This document shows, piece after piece, positions 17,124-25,527 of a DNA stretch of 64,000 nt. Numbering within the stretch: the stretch's first letter is position 1; each line of letters begins with the position of its first letter. The position numbers and the translations under genes are program-made. The notes under the pieces are model-generated. The model saw nothing but the letters and a program-made list of their open reading frames with translations, was not told the origin of the DNA and ran no database searches. Origin of the DNA: Oryzomicrobium terrae. GTDB taxonomy: Bacteria > Pseudomonadota > Gammaproteobacteria > Burkholderiales > Rhodocyclaceae. Location: assembly GCF_008274805.1 (NCBI RefSeq), contig NZ_CP022579.1, forward strand, positions 1,240,001-1,304,000, read 5' to 3'.

Positions 17124-17864
17124 ATGAAAAAAACCACCGTGATCTATCAGGAGGGCAGCCATCAGTGGGCCGTGGTGGCCCGGGATCCGGAACGCCCCAA
17201 CTACCTGATCGATACCAACGAATACCTGATCTCGGACGGGGACCGCTCCCTGCTCACCGATCCGGGCGGCTCGGAAATCTTCGCCGCGGTGTTCTCGGCC
17301 CTGACCATGCACACGGACCCCCAGTGCATCGAGGCCATCTTCGCCTCCCACCAGGACCCGGACATCATTTCCTCCCTGGCCCTGTGGCTGGAGTTCAATC
17401 CGGCCCTGAAGTGCCACCTGAGCTGGCTGTGGTCCGAGTTCGTGCCCCACTTCGGCGGCACCGACCAGACCTTCGTCAACATCCCGGACGAAGGCGAGAC
17501 GATCCGCCTGGGCAGCCTGGCCCTGGAGGCCTTGCCGGCCCACTACCTGCACTCCTCGGGCAACTTCCACCTCTACGACCGCAAGGCCAAGCTTCTGTTC
17601 ACCGGCGACGTGGGCGCCGCCCTGCTGCCACCCGGCAGCGATCTCTACGTGCGCGATTTCGACCGCCACATCCCCCATGCCCAGGGCTTCCACCAGCGCT
17701 GGATGGGCTCCAACGAGGCCAAGCTCGACTGGTGCGAACGGGTCAGCCGCTTGCCCATCGACATGCTCTGCCCGCAGCATGGCGCCATCTACCAGGGGGC
17801 CGACGTGATGCGCTTCATCAACTGGTTCGCCGAACTGCCGGTGGGTACCGGCGTGCGGCGCTAG
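17124..17864 (+). CDS. ODP-type di-iron metallo-beta-lactamase-fold protein (oxygen-sensor-like)
   Basis: A 246-residue protein of the metallo-beta-lactamase fold, in the flavodiiron-like ODP group known from spirochaete chemotaxis, where it senses O2 and iron. Metal-ligand candidates in order are His76, Asp78 and Asp80 in SHQDPD, His140 or His143, Asp162 in FTGD and His219 in CPQHG. The flavodoxin domain of flavodiiron proteins is absent. The start is preceded by GGGAG. It lies in one transcription unit after the chemoreceptor-like gene and before a small membrane-anchored protein. Sensing of O2 is inferred from the family. Confidence 0.82.
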   Translation: MKKTTVIYQEGSHQWAVVARDPERPNYLIDTNEYLISDGDRSLLTDPGGSEIFAAVFSALTMHTDPQCIEAIFASHQDPDIISSLALWLEFNPALKCHLSWLWSEFVPHFGGTDQTFVNIPDEGETIRLGSLALEALPAHYLHSSGNFHLYDRKAKLLFTGDVGAALLPPGSDLYVRDFDRHIPHAQGFHQRWMGSNEAKLDWCERVSRLPIDMLCPQHGAIYQGADVMRFINWFAELPVGTGVRR

Positions 17865-17923
17865 CTGTCGCCCCGGTTTCGCCGGGGCCGGCCCGGCCCT
17901 GCACCCCTCGTCGGAGGATCGCT

Positions 17924-18346
17924 ATGAAAAAACGCTACTGGATCGCCCTCGTCCTGCTCTTTCTCGTCGGCCTGGACTGGTACATCCGGGCCCCCGATTC
18001 CCACTCCCGGGAGCTGACCCGGGCGATCGAGACCCAGGGCAGCGAGGCCCTCAAGGCCTATCCCTACCAGTTCCGGGTCTTGAAAGTGGTGGGTGACACC
18101 GCCTACCTGAGCACCCCGCGCAACACCGAAGTGCCGGCGTTCAAGGCCCTGGGCGTGCTGTTTCCCGAGCTGAACACGAAAGACCCGAACAACCCCGCCT
18201 TCATCTCCGCCCAGCAGCGCTTGGGCGCGGTCCAGTCCGAAGCCCGCGCCATTGTCCTCGCCCAGCCGGGCATCAAGGATGTGCGCTGGGAATTGGACCG
18301 GGAATGGCTGGCTTCCCATTACATCGAGGTCCCCGGGCGGAACTGA
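17924..18346 (+). CDS. Membrane-anchored protein of unknown function
   Basis: A 140-residue protein with an N-terminal membrane anchor or signal (residues 5-22, YWIALVLLFLVGLDWYI) and a soluble part with no cysteine. It shows KAYPYQFRVLKVVGDTAYLS and a C-terminal VRWELDREWLASHYIE. The ATG at 17924 follows TCGGAGG. It comes 59 bases after the ODP gene on the same strand. I do not recognise the family; the last stretch resembles short hypothetical proteins of betaproteobacteria. Confidence 0.75.
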   Translation: MKKRYWIALVLLFLVGLDWYIRAPDSHSRELTRAIETQGSEALKAYPYQFRVLKVVGDTAYLSTPRNTEVPAFKALGVLFPELNTKDPNNPAFISAQQRLGAVQSEARAIVLAQPGIKDVRWELDREWLASHYIEVPGRN

Positions 18347-18397
18347 TCCCGCTGGCTTGGTGGTATGGGTTTTTGTGTTGGTGGTTTCGCCGAACGT

Positions 18398-18656
18398 GAG
18401 TGCTGGTGTTGGCGCTGCCTTTCGCCCTGACGGCGAGTGACTTTCTTTTGGGTCGCCAAAAGAAAGTCACCAAAGAAAAGGCGACCCCTGCGCCCCCGCC
18501 GCCGGGCCGATGAAGCTGGCCCGGCGGTACCCTGCGCTGCTCGCCGTTCCGGGGCGGCTGCGGAACTCGGCCTACGGCCTCAGACAGTCCTCGCCGACAT
18601 CCCCCCGGGCCGGCTGCGCTGCTCGGCGGGGGCGAAGGGGGAATGGGGCCGTGCCG
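18398..18656 (+). repeat. Structured long repeat, copy R1 (direct)
   Basis: About 258 bases that recur nearly identically at 19192-19450 (offset 794). It holds a perfect 15-pair stem, GTGACTTTCTTTTGG (18437-18451) with CCAAAAGAAAGTCAC (18456-18470), loop GTCG. A GC-rich body follows with CTGCGGAACTCGGCCT and CAGTCCTCGCCGACATCC. Open frames across it are by-products. Confidence 0.85.
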
Positions 18657-18907
18657 GGGATTGGGGCGGCAGTTTAGGAGGCGCTTGAAGAGGGCAGTTG
18701 AGTGGTGGTGGAGGGCGCACGCTGCACTCTCATCTTCGCGCCTCCTTGGTCATATTCCCTTGCGCATAGCCTGGAAACCCGCGTCAATACTATATCTACA
18801 AGGAGCATGCCCGGAAACCAAGTACCGGAGCGGTCCTACAAAGGCATGCCTCCAAACGCCTCACCAGACGTGGCTTCTCGGGCAGTGCTTCAAGTTGAGT
18901 ACCCCTT

Positions 18908-19135
18908 TGTGCCCTTCTCCGCCGCCGAGCAACGCCGGCCGGGACGGAAAAGGGCGAGGACTGTTTGAGGCCGCAGGCCGAGTTCCGCAGCCCCCGTCCC
19001 GGGCGAGTAGCGCAGGGAACCGGCAGACCGGTTGTTTGGTCTGCCGGCGGGGGAGCGGGCACGGCGTTCTTTGGCCACTTTCTGTCGCCGGACAGAAAGT
19101 GGCTCGCCGTCCAGGCGAAACGCAGCGTTTCCGCT
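18908..19135 (-). repeat. Structured long repeat, divergent inverted copy
   Basis: Reads in the opposite direction to R1 and R2: GAGGACTGTTTGAGGCCGCA and GAGTTCCGCAGCC match their reverse complement. Its stem is GCCACTTTCTGTC (19074-19086) with GACAGAAAGTGGC (19091-19103). It differs from R1/R2 at several stem positions, yet both arms changed together and pairing is kept. Confidence 0.8.
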
Positions 19136-19191
19136 TGCGGCAGCGCTCGGTGAGGGATGTGGTTTTGAGTGCCGGCGATTCTGCCAGGCGT

Positions 19192-19450
19192 ATGTGCTGG
19201 TGTTGGCGCTGTGTTTCGCCCTGACGGCGAGTGACTTTCTTTTGCGTCGCCAAAAGAAAGTCACCAAAGAAAAGGCGACCCCTGCGCCCCCGCCGCCGGG
19301 CCGATAAGGCTGGCCCGCCGGTGCCCTGCGCTGCTCTCCACCCCGGGGCGGCTGCGGAACTCGGCCTGCGGCCTCGGACAGTCCTCGCCGACATCCCCCC
19401 GGGCAGGCTGCGCTGCTCGGCGGGAGCGAAGGGGGAGAGGGGCCGTGCCT
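19192..19450 (+). repeat. Structured long repeat, copy R2 (direct)
   Basis: Second direct copy. The stem GTGACTTTCTTTTG (19231-19244) pairs with CAAAAGAAAGTCAC (19251-19264). Differences from R1 are scattered single bases, mostly in loops and the GC-rich body. Confidence 0.85.
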
Positions 19451-19532
19451 GCGTTATGGCAGGTGCGTTTTACCTTGGGGCTGGCGGCCGCCCGCAAAGC
19501 GGCGCCAGCAGCTTAAAAGCTGAGCTGATGCT

Positions 19533-20900
19533 TCAGGCCCACACCCCACTACGCCGATCCTCCACACGCTTGGCCTTGTGGGTCGCCCGGGGCAGGGTGT
19601 CCGGGGGGAGGATGGTGACCGCCGGCAGCACGCCGGTAACCGACTTGAGGTGCTTGGCGAAGCGCTCGGCCAGGTTGGTGTCGCTGCCTTTGTAGCTGGC
19701 GGCCCGCTCCACTTCCACGGTCAGGTGGTCCAGGTGGTCGATGCGCTCCACCACCAGCTTGTATTCGCCGGTCAGGTCGTGGTCTTTGCGGGCGACGGCT
19801 TCCACGTCGCTGGGGAAGAGGTTCACGCCCTTGATGATGAGCATGTCGTCGAGCCGGCCGTGGACGCCGAGCAGGCGCTGGGAGGTGCGGCCGCAGGCGC
19901 AGGGCTCGCTGGTGAACGAGACGATGTCGCCGCTGCGGAAGCGGACCATGGGGCGGGCGCTCTTCTTCAACGTGGTGAGCACCAGCTCGCCGCGCTCGCC
20001 CTCGGCCACCGGCTCGCCGGTTTCCGGGTCGAGCACTTCGGCCAGGATGTGGTCCTCGGCCCAGTGCAGGCCGTGCTTTTCCTCGCACATGCCGGCGCAG
20101 GAACCGAAGATGTCGGAGAGGCCGTAGTAGTCATAGACCGAGGCGCCCCACAGTTCTTCGATGCGGTTGCGGGTTTCGGGGATCGAGCCGCCGGGCTCGC
20201 CGGCGACGAAGATGCGTTTGATCGCCAGATCCTTCTTCGGGTCGATGCCTTCCTTCTTGGCCGTCTCGCCCAGGTACCAGGCGTAGGAGGGAGTGGTCCA
20301 GATGGCGGTGGCCTGGAACTGGCGGGCGATGGTCAGCAGCCGCTCGCTGGGCACGGTGCCGGCGTGGATGGAGAGGGCGCCGAGCTTTTGCGCGCCGAGC
20401 ACGCAGGGGCCGCCGACGAACAGCGAGAAGTTGAGGGAGTGGCAGTAGCGGTCTTCCGGGCGCAGGCCGGAGGACCAGAACTGGCGCGCCTCGTAGTCCA
20501 TCCAGTCGTCGAAATCCCGGGCGGTGAACGGGGAGGCGGTGGGGATGCCGGTGGAGCCGCTGGAGGCGGAGATGTACACGATGTCGCGCTCGGGCACCGC
20601 CACCAGGTCGCCGAAGGGCGGGGCGGCGAGCTGGCGCTCGCGCAGGGTCTGCTTGGTGATGAAGGGAAAGCGGCGGATGTCGTCTAGGCTTTTCACCTGG
20701 TCCGGGTGCACCCCGGCGGCGTCCCAGGCGGCCCGGTAGTAGGGCGAACCGGCGTAGGCGTGGCGCAGGTGACGCTGCAACAGGTCGAGCTTGAGAGCGT
20801 CCCAATTGGCCCGGGATTGGGTTTCCAGGGCAGCATCCCAGTAGGGGGCGTCGGAGGCGGGGACGGACGAGGGGGACAGATGGCGGTCGGCGTGGCCCAT
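19533..20900 (-). CDS. Phenylacetate-CoA ligase-family (PaaK-like) adenylate-forming enzyme
   Basis: Activates an aromatic or other carboxylic acid to its CoA thioester with ATP. It has 455 residues from the ATG at 20900, close to PaaK (about 430-440). Key motifs are the AMP-binding loop YISASSGSTGIPT (about 108-120), DYYGLSDIFG, the adenine-site RFRSGDIVSF and the C-terminal hinge/lysine region GRLDDMLIIKGVNLFPSDVE. The zinc-like cluster CACGRT after the hinge is usual for PaaK. The open frame extends 72 codons upstream, but that part looks non-coding. No other phenylacetate genes are nearby, so the true substrate is unsure. Confidence 0.88.
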   Translation of the reverse strand: MGHADRHLSPSSVPASDAPYWDAALETQSRANWDALKLDLLQRHLRHAYAGSPYYRAAWDAAGVHPDQVKSLDDIRRFPFITKQTLRERQLAAPPFGDLVAVPERDIVYISASSGSTGIPTASPFTARDFDDWMDYEARQFWSSGLRPEDRYCHSLNFSLFVGGPCVLGAQKLGALSIHAGTVPSERLLTIARQFQATAIWTTPSYAWYLGETAKKEGIDPKKDLAIKRIFVAGEPGGSIPETRNRIEELWGASVYDYYGLSDIFGSCAGMCEEKHGLHWAEDHILAEVLDPETGEPVAEGERGELVLTTLKKSARPMVRFRSGDIVSFTSEPCACGRTSQRLLGVHGRLDDMLIIKGVNLFPSDVEAVARKDHDLTGEYKLVVERIDHLDHLTVEVERAASYKGSDTNLAERFAKHLKSVTGVLPAVTILPPDTLPRATHKAKRVEDRRSGVWA

Positions 20901-21276
20901 GGCGGGGGAAAACTCCAGAAAAACTCCAGATTGTTCGGGGCGGCGGTCGGGGCGGGCCTGGTCCGGGCCGTGTTCACCGGGCCAGGCGGCGGGGGCGCCA
21001 AGCGAGGCGGTGAGTATGGGCGCCGGGGTAGGGCGGGCCAACGAACATTTATCTCCTAGCATATGAGCGCCTGGAATAAGGGCTGGCCTACGCTTTGTTA
21101 CAGCGGGGCCGGTCATCGTGTTTTATTCTCCATCTGTCATGATCGCCGCGCGCCCTGCGCCCCCCTGTGGGCGGAATGCCAGGCCGGGCGGCGGTCGCCG
21201 TGTGCCTGCACGGTTTTCGCGAGGGTCGTTCGCCGCCGCCAGTCCTTCCACCGTTTTCCCCCACCTTATCCCGACG

Positions 21277-22953
21277 ATGCACGATTTCCCGATACTCATC
21301 ACGCTATCCGGCGGTCTCGCCCTGGCCCTCGTTTTCGGCTGGATCACCCAGCGCCTGGGGCTTTCCACCCTGGTGGGCTACATGATCGCCGGCATCATCG
21401 CCGGCCCTCATACCCCGGGTTTCGTGGCCGATACCAAGCTGGCTACCGAGATGGCGGAAATCGGTGTGATCCTGCTGATGTTCGGCGTGGGCATGCACTT
21501 CCATCCCCAGGAGCTGATCCGGGTGTGGCGCATCGCCGTGCCCGGGGCGGTGGTGCAGAGCACCGTGGCCACCGTGGCCGGCTGGGCCCTGGCACGGTCC
21601 TTCGGCTGGGATCACAGCGCCGGCCTGGTGTTCGGCATGGCCCTGTCGGTGGCCAGTACGGTGGTGCTGATGCGCATGCTGGTGGATCAGAACCGCCTGT
21701 CCAGCCGCGACGGCCACGTGGCCGTGGGCTGGCTGATCGTGGAAGACCTGTTCACCGTGGTGGCCCTGGTGGTGCTGCCGGCCCTGGCGGTGGAGCAGAC
21801 CTCGGCCGGCGCCGTGTTCGCCTCCCTGGGGCTGGCCCTGGGCAAGGCCGCCCTGTTCGCCGCCCTGGTCTGGCTGGTGGGCAACCGCTTCGTCTCGCCG
21901 ATCATGGAGCGCATCGCCCGCGCCCATTCCACCGAGTTGTTCACCCTCACCGTGTTCGTCATCGCCCTGGGCGTGGCCATGCTCGCCGCCGAGGTGTTCC
22001 ACGTCTCGGTGGCCCTGGGCGCCTTCTTCGCCGGCCTGGTGGTGGGGCAGTCCCGCTTCGGCCCCCAGGCCACCGCCGACATGGCGCCGTTCCGCGACGT
22101 GTTCTCGGCCCTGTTCTTCGTTTCCATCGGCATGCTGTTCGACCCCAGGGTGGTGCTGGAGCAGCCGTGGATCCTGCTCGCTTCCCTGGGCATCGTGCTG
22201 ATCGCCAAGCCCCTGGCCGCCCTGGCCATCGTCGCCCTGCTGCGCGACACCCGGCGCACGGCGCTGACCGTGGCGGTGGGCCTGTCCCAGATCGGCGAGT
22301 TCTCCTTCATCCTCGCCTCCCTGGGCCGCGCCCTGGGGGTGCTGCCCGACGAGGGCCTCGGCATCCTGGTGGTGGCGGCGATCCTGTCGATCGCCCTCAA
22401 CCCCTTGCTGTTCCGCATAACCCCCTGGATCGAGGCGCGCCTCGACGCCCGCCGTGCTGCCCGGGGCCTGGCCCCGGTGGAGGAGTCGCCGCGGGTGGCC
22501 GCGCCGCCGCCGGTATCCGCCGAACCCCACGGCGAGGGGCCCATCGTCATCGTCACCGGCCTGGGCAAGGTGGGCGGCCGCTTCGTGCGCCGCTGCGCCG
22601 AGGCCGGCCTGCCGTTGAGCGCCATCGACCAGGCGGTGGAGCGGGTCGAGGAGGTGCGCGGGCTGGACAACCCGGACATCAGCGCCGTCTATGGCGACGC
22701 CGGCCGGGAGGACGTGCTGGCCGCCGCCGGCGTGGCCGAGGCCCGGGTGCTGGTTGTGACCAACACCGCCCTGCCGGACAAAATGCGCATCTGCATGACC
22801 GCCCGGGCCATCAACCCGCGCATTGCCATCATCGCCACCGCCAACACGCCGGCGGAACGGGGCTGGCTGCAAGAATTCGGCGCTACCTCGGTGTGCGACC
22901 TGTACGACGAGATGAGCGAGGCTTTGCTGCGCTCGGTGCGCACCAGCCTGTAG
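21277..22953 (+). CDS. Kef/YbaL-type CPA2 cation:proton antiporter with TrkA-N domain
   Basis: A 558-residue inner-membrane antiporter or channel. About 12 membrane helices fill residues 5-390, including YMIAGIIAGPHTPGF, LMFGVGMHFHPQEL and the exchange-site region ALGAFFAGLVVGQS. The soluble C-terminus (about 422-555) is a TrkA-N/RCK nucleotide-binding domain with VTGLGKVGGRFVRRCAEAG, the family's GxGxxG loop. This is closest to YbaL/KefB, used in K+ efflux under electrophile or pH stress. The start at 21277 (MHDFPILITLSGG) is chosen because the 53 preceding codons do not look coding. It is followed by hairpin repeat C. Confidence 0.9.
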   Translation: MHDFPILITLSGGLALALVFGWITQRLGLSTLVGYMIAGIIAGPHTPGFVADTKLATEMAEIGVILLMFGVGMHFHPQELIRVWRIAVPGAVVQSTVATVAGWALARSFGWDHSAGLVFGMALSVASTVVLMRMLVDQNRLSSRDGHVAVGWLIVEDLFTVVALVVLPALAVEQTSAGAVFASLGLALGKAALFAALVWLVGNRFVSPIMERIARAHSTELFTLTVFVIALGVAMLAAEVFHVSVALGAFFAGLVVGQSRFGPQATADMAPFRDVFSALFFVSIGMLFDPRVVLEQPWILLASLGIVLIAKPLAALAIVALLRDTRRTALTVAVGLSQIGEFSFILASLGRALGVLPDEGLGILVVAAILSIALNPLLFRITPWIEARLDARRAARGLAPVEESPRVAAPPPVSAEPHGEGPIVIVTGLGKVGGRFVRRCAEAGLPLSAIDQAVERVEEVRGLDNPDISAVYGDAGREDVLAAAGVAEARVLVVTNTALPDKMRICMTARAINPRIAIIATANTPAERGWLQEFGATSVCDLYDEMSEALLRSVRTSL

Positions 22954-23002
22954 TTTTTCCCGCTTGCCTGGGGTGCCCTGACCGGAAAGCAAGGCTGGGC
23001 GC

Positions 23003-23090
23003 CATTCTTCACGAGGTTGCCTTGGAGATCCGCGCCATTGCTTGATCTTGGGCATGAAGGTCTGGAGATTGGCTCTGGGCGCGGTGTTTC
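23003..23090. repeat. Intergenic hairpin repeat, copy C
   Basis: CCGCGCC (23030-23036) pairs with GGCGCGG (23078-23084) around TTGATCTTGGGCATGAAGG and TCTGGAGATTGG. The GGCATG/CTGGAGAT core and the GCGCGGTGTTT right end match copies B and D. Confidence 0.5.
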
Positions 23091-23165
23091 GAGTAGCCAT
23101 GTTCGCCGGTCCGCCGGACATACGCGCGCCCAGGGCAGTGGAGTGCCCCAGGCCGAACCCGAAAC

Positions 23166-23203
23166 AAAAAGGCCCTTGCCGGTTTGCCGGCAAGGGCCTT
23201 TTT
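23166..23203. terminator. Bidirectional terminator between the antiporter gene and infA
   Basis: GGCCCTTGCCGG (23171-23182) pairs with CCGGCAAGGGCC (23187-23198), loop TTTG, with five A before and five T after. It can stop both converging transcripts. Confidence 0.9.
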
Positions 23204-23241
23204 GTTGGTCTGCTGTACGTCTGCAGGCGCTTACCGACGGA

Positions 23242-23511
23242 TTACCGACGCCGCTGCGGCGGGCGTGCCGCCGGGGCCCCGGGGGCGCGGCCGGGCAGGT
23301 GGCGGAAGGTGATGCGGCCCTTGCTCAGGTCGTAGGCCGACATTTCCAGGGTCACGGCGTCGCCGGCGATGATGCGGATGTGGTTCTTCTTCATCTTGCC
23401 GCCAGCGTAGGCGATAAGGTTGTGGCCGTTTTCCAGGGTCACGCGGTAGCGGCCGTCGGGCAGCACCTCGGTGACGGCGCCTTCCATTTCGATCAGTTCT
23501 TCCTTAGCCAT
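23242..23511 (-). CDS. infA: Translation initiation factor IF-1
   Basis: Binds the 30S A site during initiation. It has 89 residues: the OB-fold core of about 70 ([20 protein letters not shown], then [40 protein letters not shown]) followed by a basic Pro/Arg tail ([16 protein letters not shown]) not found in the usual 72-residue factor. The start follows AGGAG. It stands alone and not in a ribosomal-protein operon, which suggests the second infA type seen in many betaproteobacteria. Confidence 0.95.
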   Translation of the reverse strand: MAKEELIEMEGAVTEVLPDGRYRVTLENGHNLIAYAGGKMKKNHIRIIAGDAVTLEMSAYDLSKGRITFRHLPGRAPGAPAARPPQRRR

Positions 23512-23820
23512 GTTCGGGCTCCTTGTCGTTGTGCCAGCACCGTGCGGGTAGCACCGGGCTGGACGGGCCTGCCTCCGCCATGGCAAGCAGTGAGCCGGCT
23601 GGCCGGAGGCGCAAGGGGCGCCTGGGACGGGCTGGCATGATCGGCGCGAGATGCGGCGGGCCGAAAGAGGATGTGGGTGGCGCGCCTGACAACAGGCGTG
23701 AGCGGCGCGAGAGATGCAGGGTGGCGCGCTGCGTTGCGGGCAGCCGCGCTCGGGGCGCGACCGCAAACGGGGCAAGAGGTGGACCGGCAAGTAACCGGGC
23801 GGGTTGCGGCGAGCGGCTGG

Positions 23821-23850
23821 AAACGAAAATAGCCAGACCGCAGCCTGGCT
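23821..23850 (-). terminator. Terminator-like hairpin downstream of the tRNA-like remnant
   Basis: On the minus strand AGCCAG, eight bases, CTGGCT, then ATTTTCGTTT. It lies 16 bases beyond the CCA end of the tRNA-like sequence, as a tRNA terminator would. Confidence 0.5.
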
Positions 23851-23866
23851 ATTCCCTTTGTATTCT

Positions 23867-23925
23867 TGGTGGGTCGGGCGATATTCGAACGGGCGACCAA
23901 CGGATCAAAAAGCCTTTCATCCAGC
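23867..23925 (-). pseudogene. tRNA-Lys-like 3' remnant (probable pseudo-tRNA)
   Basis: On the minus strand the sequence GTTGGTCGCCCGTTCGAATA and CGACCCACCA resembles the variable loop, T arm and acceptor end of a bacterial tRNA-Lys(TTT). GGCTTTTTGATCC stands in for the anticodon loop. The T stem no longer pairs well and no matching 5' acceptor strand (GGGTCG) lies upstream, so an intact cloverleaf cannot form. It may be a decayed gene or a leftover attachment-site copy. Confidence 0.4.
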
Positions 23926-24451
23926 AGCTCTCAAGAACCTGCGGCTCTTGCTAAGCCGTTAACTATCGGGGGCGGCGGGCTTGCTGTCAAGCAGCATGAT
24001 GGCAAAACCCGGCTGGAATAGGGCGGTCACGGGGATGGCAAGGCCCGGAAAGGCTGGCTGCTGCTGCGTTGCAGCACGTGGCGCCCAGCGGCGCGGTTCC
24101 GCGTGTTCAGCCTGACGTTTTCCTGCTCACCATCCCGGACGATGCGGAGGGCTGGCAGCGGTGGGGGGCAACGTTGCTTCACGGCCGGATGCGCGCTACG
24201 CCGGCGGGGCTGGGTCATCCGGCCGGATAGCCGGTGCGGGCCGGCACAGGGGTACGCGACGCGGGCGGCCCCGGGCATAAAATGCGTGCCTTACCCCAGG
24301 GCGTGCGGAACTGTTCGCCCTGTCACGACTCAGCCGTAAATTCGGGGCATTCCTTGGCGACCGACGTCGCGGCGCGGCCCATGCCGTACGCCGTCGCGCG
24401 CCCCGGTATGTCGCGGTCTCCCCCGCCTTTTCCTTTTTCGGGCCCCACGCC

Positions 24452-25504
24452 ATGACCGACGCTTCTTCTCCTTCCCCGTCCGCGCCGCTGCGCCTTTCCA
24501 TTCTCGACCTGGCCCCGGTGGTGGCCGGCAGCACGCCGGCCCAGGCCCTGCGCAATACCCGGGATCTGGCCCAGCATGCCGAGGGCTGGGGTTACCTGCG
24601 CTACTGGCTGGCGGAGCACCACAACATGGCCGGCATCGCCAGCGCCGCCACCGCGGTGGCGATCGGCCACGTGGCGGCGGCCACCACCACCCTGCGGGTC
24701 GGGGCCGGCGGCATCATGCTGCCCAACCACGCCCCCCTGGTCATTGCCGAGCAGTTCGGCACCCTGGAATCCCTCTACCCGGGGCGCATCGACCTGGGCC
24801 TGGGGCGCGCGCCGGGCACCGATCAACTCACCGCCCGGGCCCTGCGCCGCAACCTGGTTGGCAGCGACGAGACGTTTCCCCAGGACGTGCTCGAACTCCA
24901 GTCCTACTTTCAGCCGGCCAGTCCCGACCAGCCAGTACGGGCCGTGCCCGGCGCCGGGTTGAACGTGCCGATCTGGCTGCTCGGCTCCAGCCTCTACAGC
25001 GCCGGACTGGCCGCCCGGCTGGGGCTGCCCTTCGCCTTTGCCTCCCACTTCGCGCCGCGCTTCCTGCTCCGTGCCGTGGATCTCTACCGGGAGCAGTTCC
25101 AGCCCTCGGCGGTGCTGGAGCAGCCCTACGTGATGGTGGGGGCCAACGCCATCGCCGCCGATACGGACGCGGAGGCCCATTTCCTGTTCAGCTCGTTGCG
25201 CACCCGCTTCGCCAACATGGCCCGGGGCGTGCGCGGCCTGCTCGAACCGCCGGGCGATTTCGACGAGTCGCGCTGGACCCCGGGGGAGCTGGCCTTCGCC
25301 AACGAATCCCTGTCCTGCTCGGTGGTCGGCGATGCCGCCACGGTGCGGGCCGGTCTGGACGACCTGATCGCCCAGACCGGGGCCGACGAGGTGATGGTCA
25401 CGGCCCAGATCTACGACCACGCCGCCCGGCTGCGCTCCTTCGAGATCGTCGCCCAGGCCGGCGGGCTCGCCGCACCGCGGTCGGATCTGGCGGTTTCCGG
25501 CTGA
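24452..25504 (+). CDS. Luciferase-like flavin-dependent monooxygenase (YhbW-type)
   Basis: A 350-residue TIM-barrel flavin oxidoreductase of the bacterial luciferase family. Signatures are [20 protein letters not shown] at the first strand, [40 protein letters not shown] and [15 protein letters not shown], the exact pattern of the YhbW/MsnO8-like subgroup. This group uses reduced flavin and O2; the substrate is not known. It stands alone and converges on the MgtA gene with only about 23 bases between stops. Confidence 0.9.
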   Translation: MTDASSPSPSAPLRLSILDLAPVVAGSTPAQALRNTRDLAQHAEGWGYLRYWLAEHHNMAGIASAATAVAIGHVAAATTTLRVGAGGIMLPNHAPLVIAEQFGTLESLYPGRIDLGLGRAPGTDQLTARALRRNLVGSDETFPQDVLELQSYFQPASPDQPVRAVPGAGLNVPIWLLGSSLYSAGLAARLGLPFAFASHFAPRFLLRAVDLYREQFQPSAVLEQPYVMVGANAIAADTDAEAHFLFSSLRTRFANMARGVRGLLEPPGDFDESRWTPGELAFANESLSCSVVGDAATVRAGLDDLIAQTGADEVMVTAQIYDHAARLRSFEIVAQAGGLAAPRSDLAVSG

Positions 25505-25527
25505 CTGCGCCGCTTGGCCGACAAATC

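Larger units (their letters stand above)
18347..19532. other. Gene-free interval built of repeats
   Basis: Almost 1.2 kb without a credible gene. It consists of repeat copy R1, a unique stretch at about 18660-18900 that contains GCATGCC-type motifs, an inverted divergent copy (about 18908-19135) and copy R2. Open frames here are Lys/Pro-rich translations of the repeat and differ in frame between copies. Confidence 0.8.
23512..24451. other. Interval without protein genes
   Basis: Apart from the tRNA-like remnant and its terminator-like hairpin, I see no coding or structural signal here. Open frames have Arg/Gly/Pro-rich composition typical of non-coding GC-rich DNA. Confidence 0.5.

Noticed and set aside
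18437-18688. Frames with FFWVAKRKSPKKRRPLRPRR and similar translations in the repeat block
   Set aside because: They are the repeat read as protein; the copies differ without synonymous bias while the hairpin is preserved, so RNA/DNA structure explains the conservation.
21304-23193. 629-codon His/Gln/Gly-rich frame opposite the Kef-type antiporter
   Set aside because: Antisense artefact of a well-defined membrane protein gene.
23831-23965. Intact tRNA gene
   Set aside because: The T stem is mispaired and a matching 5' acceptor strand is missing, so it was called a remnant only.
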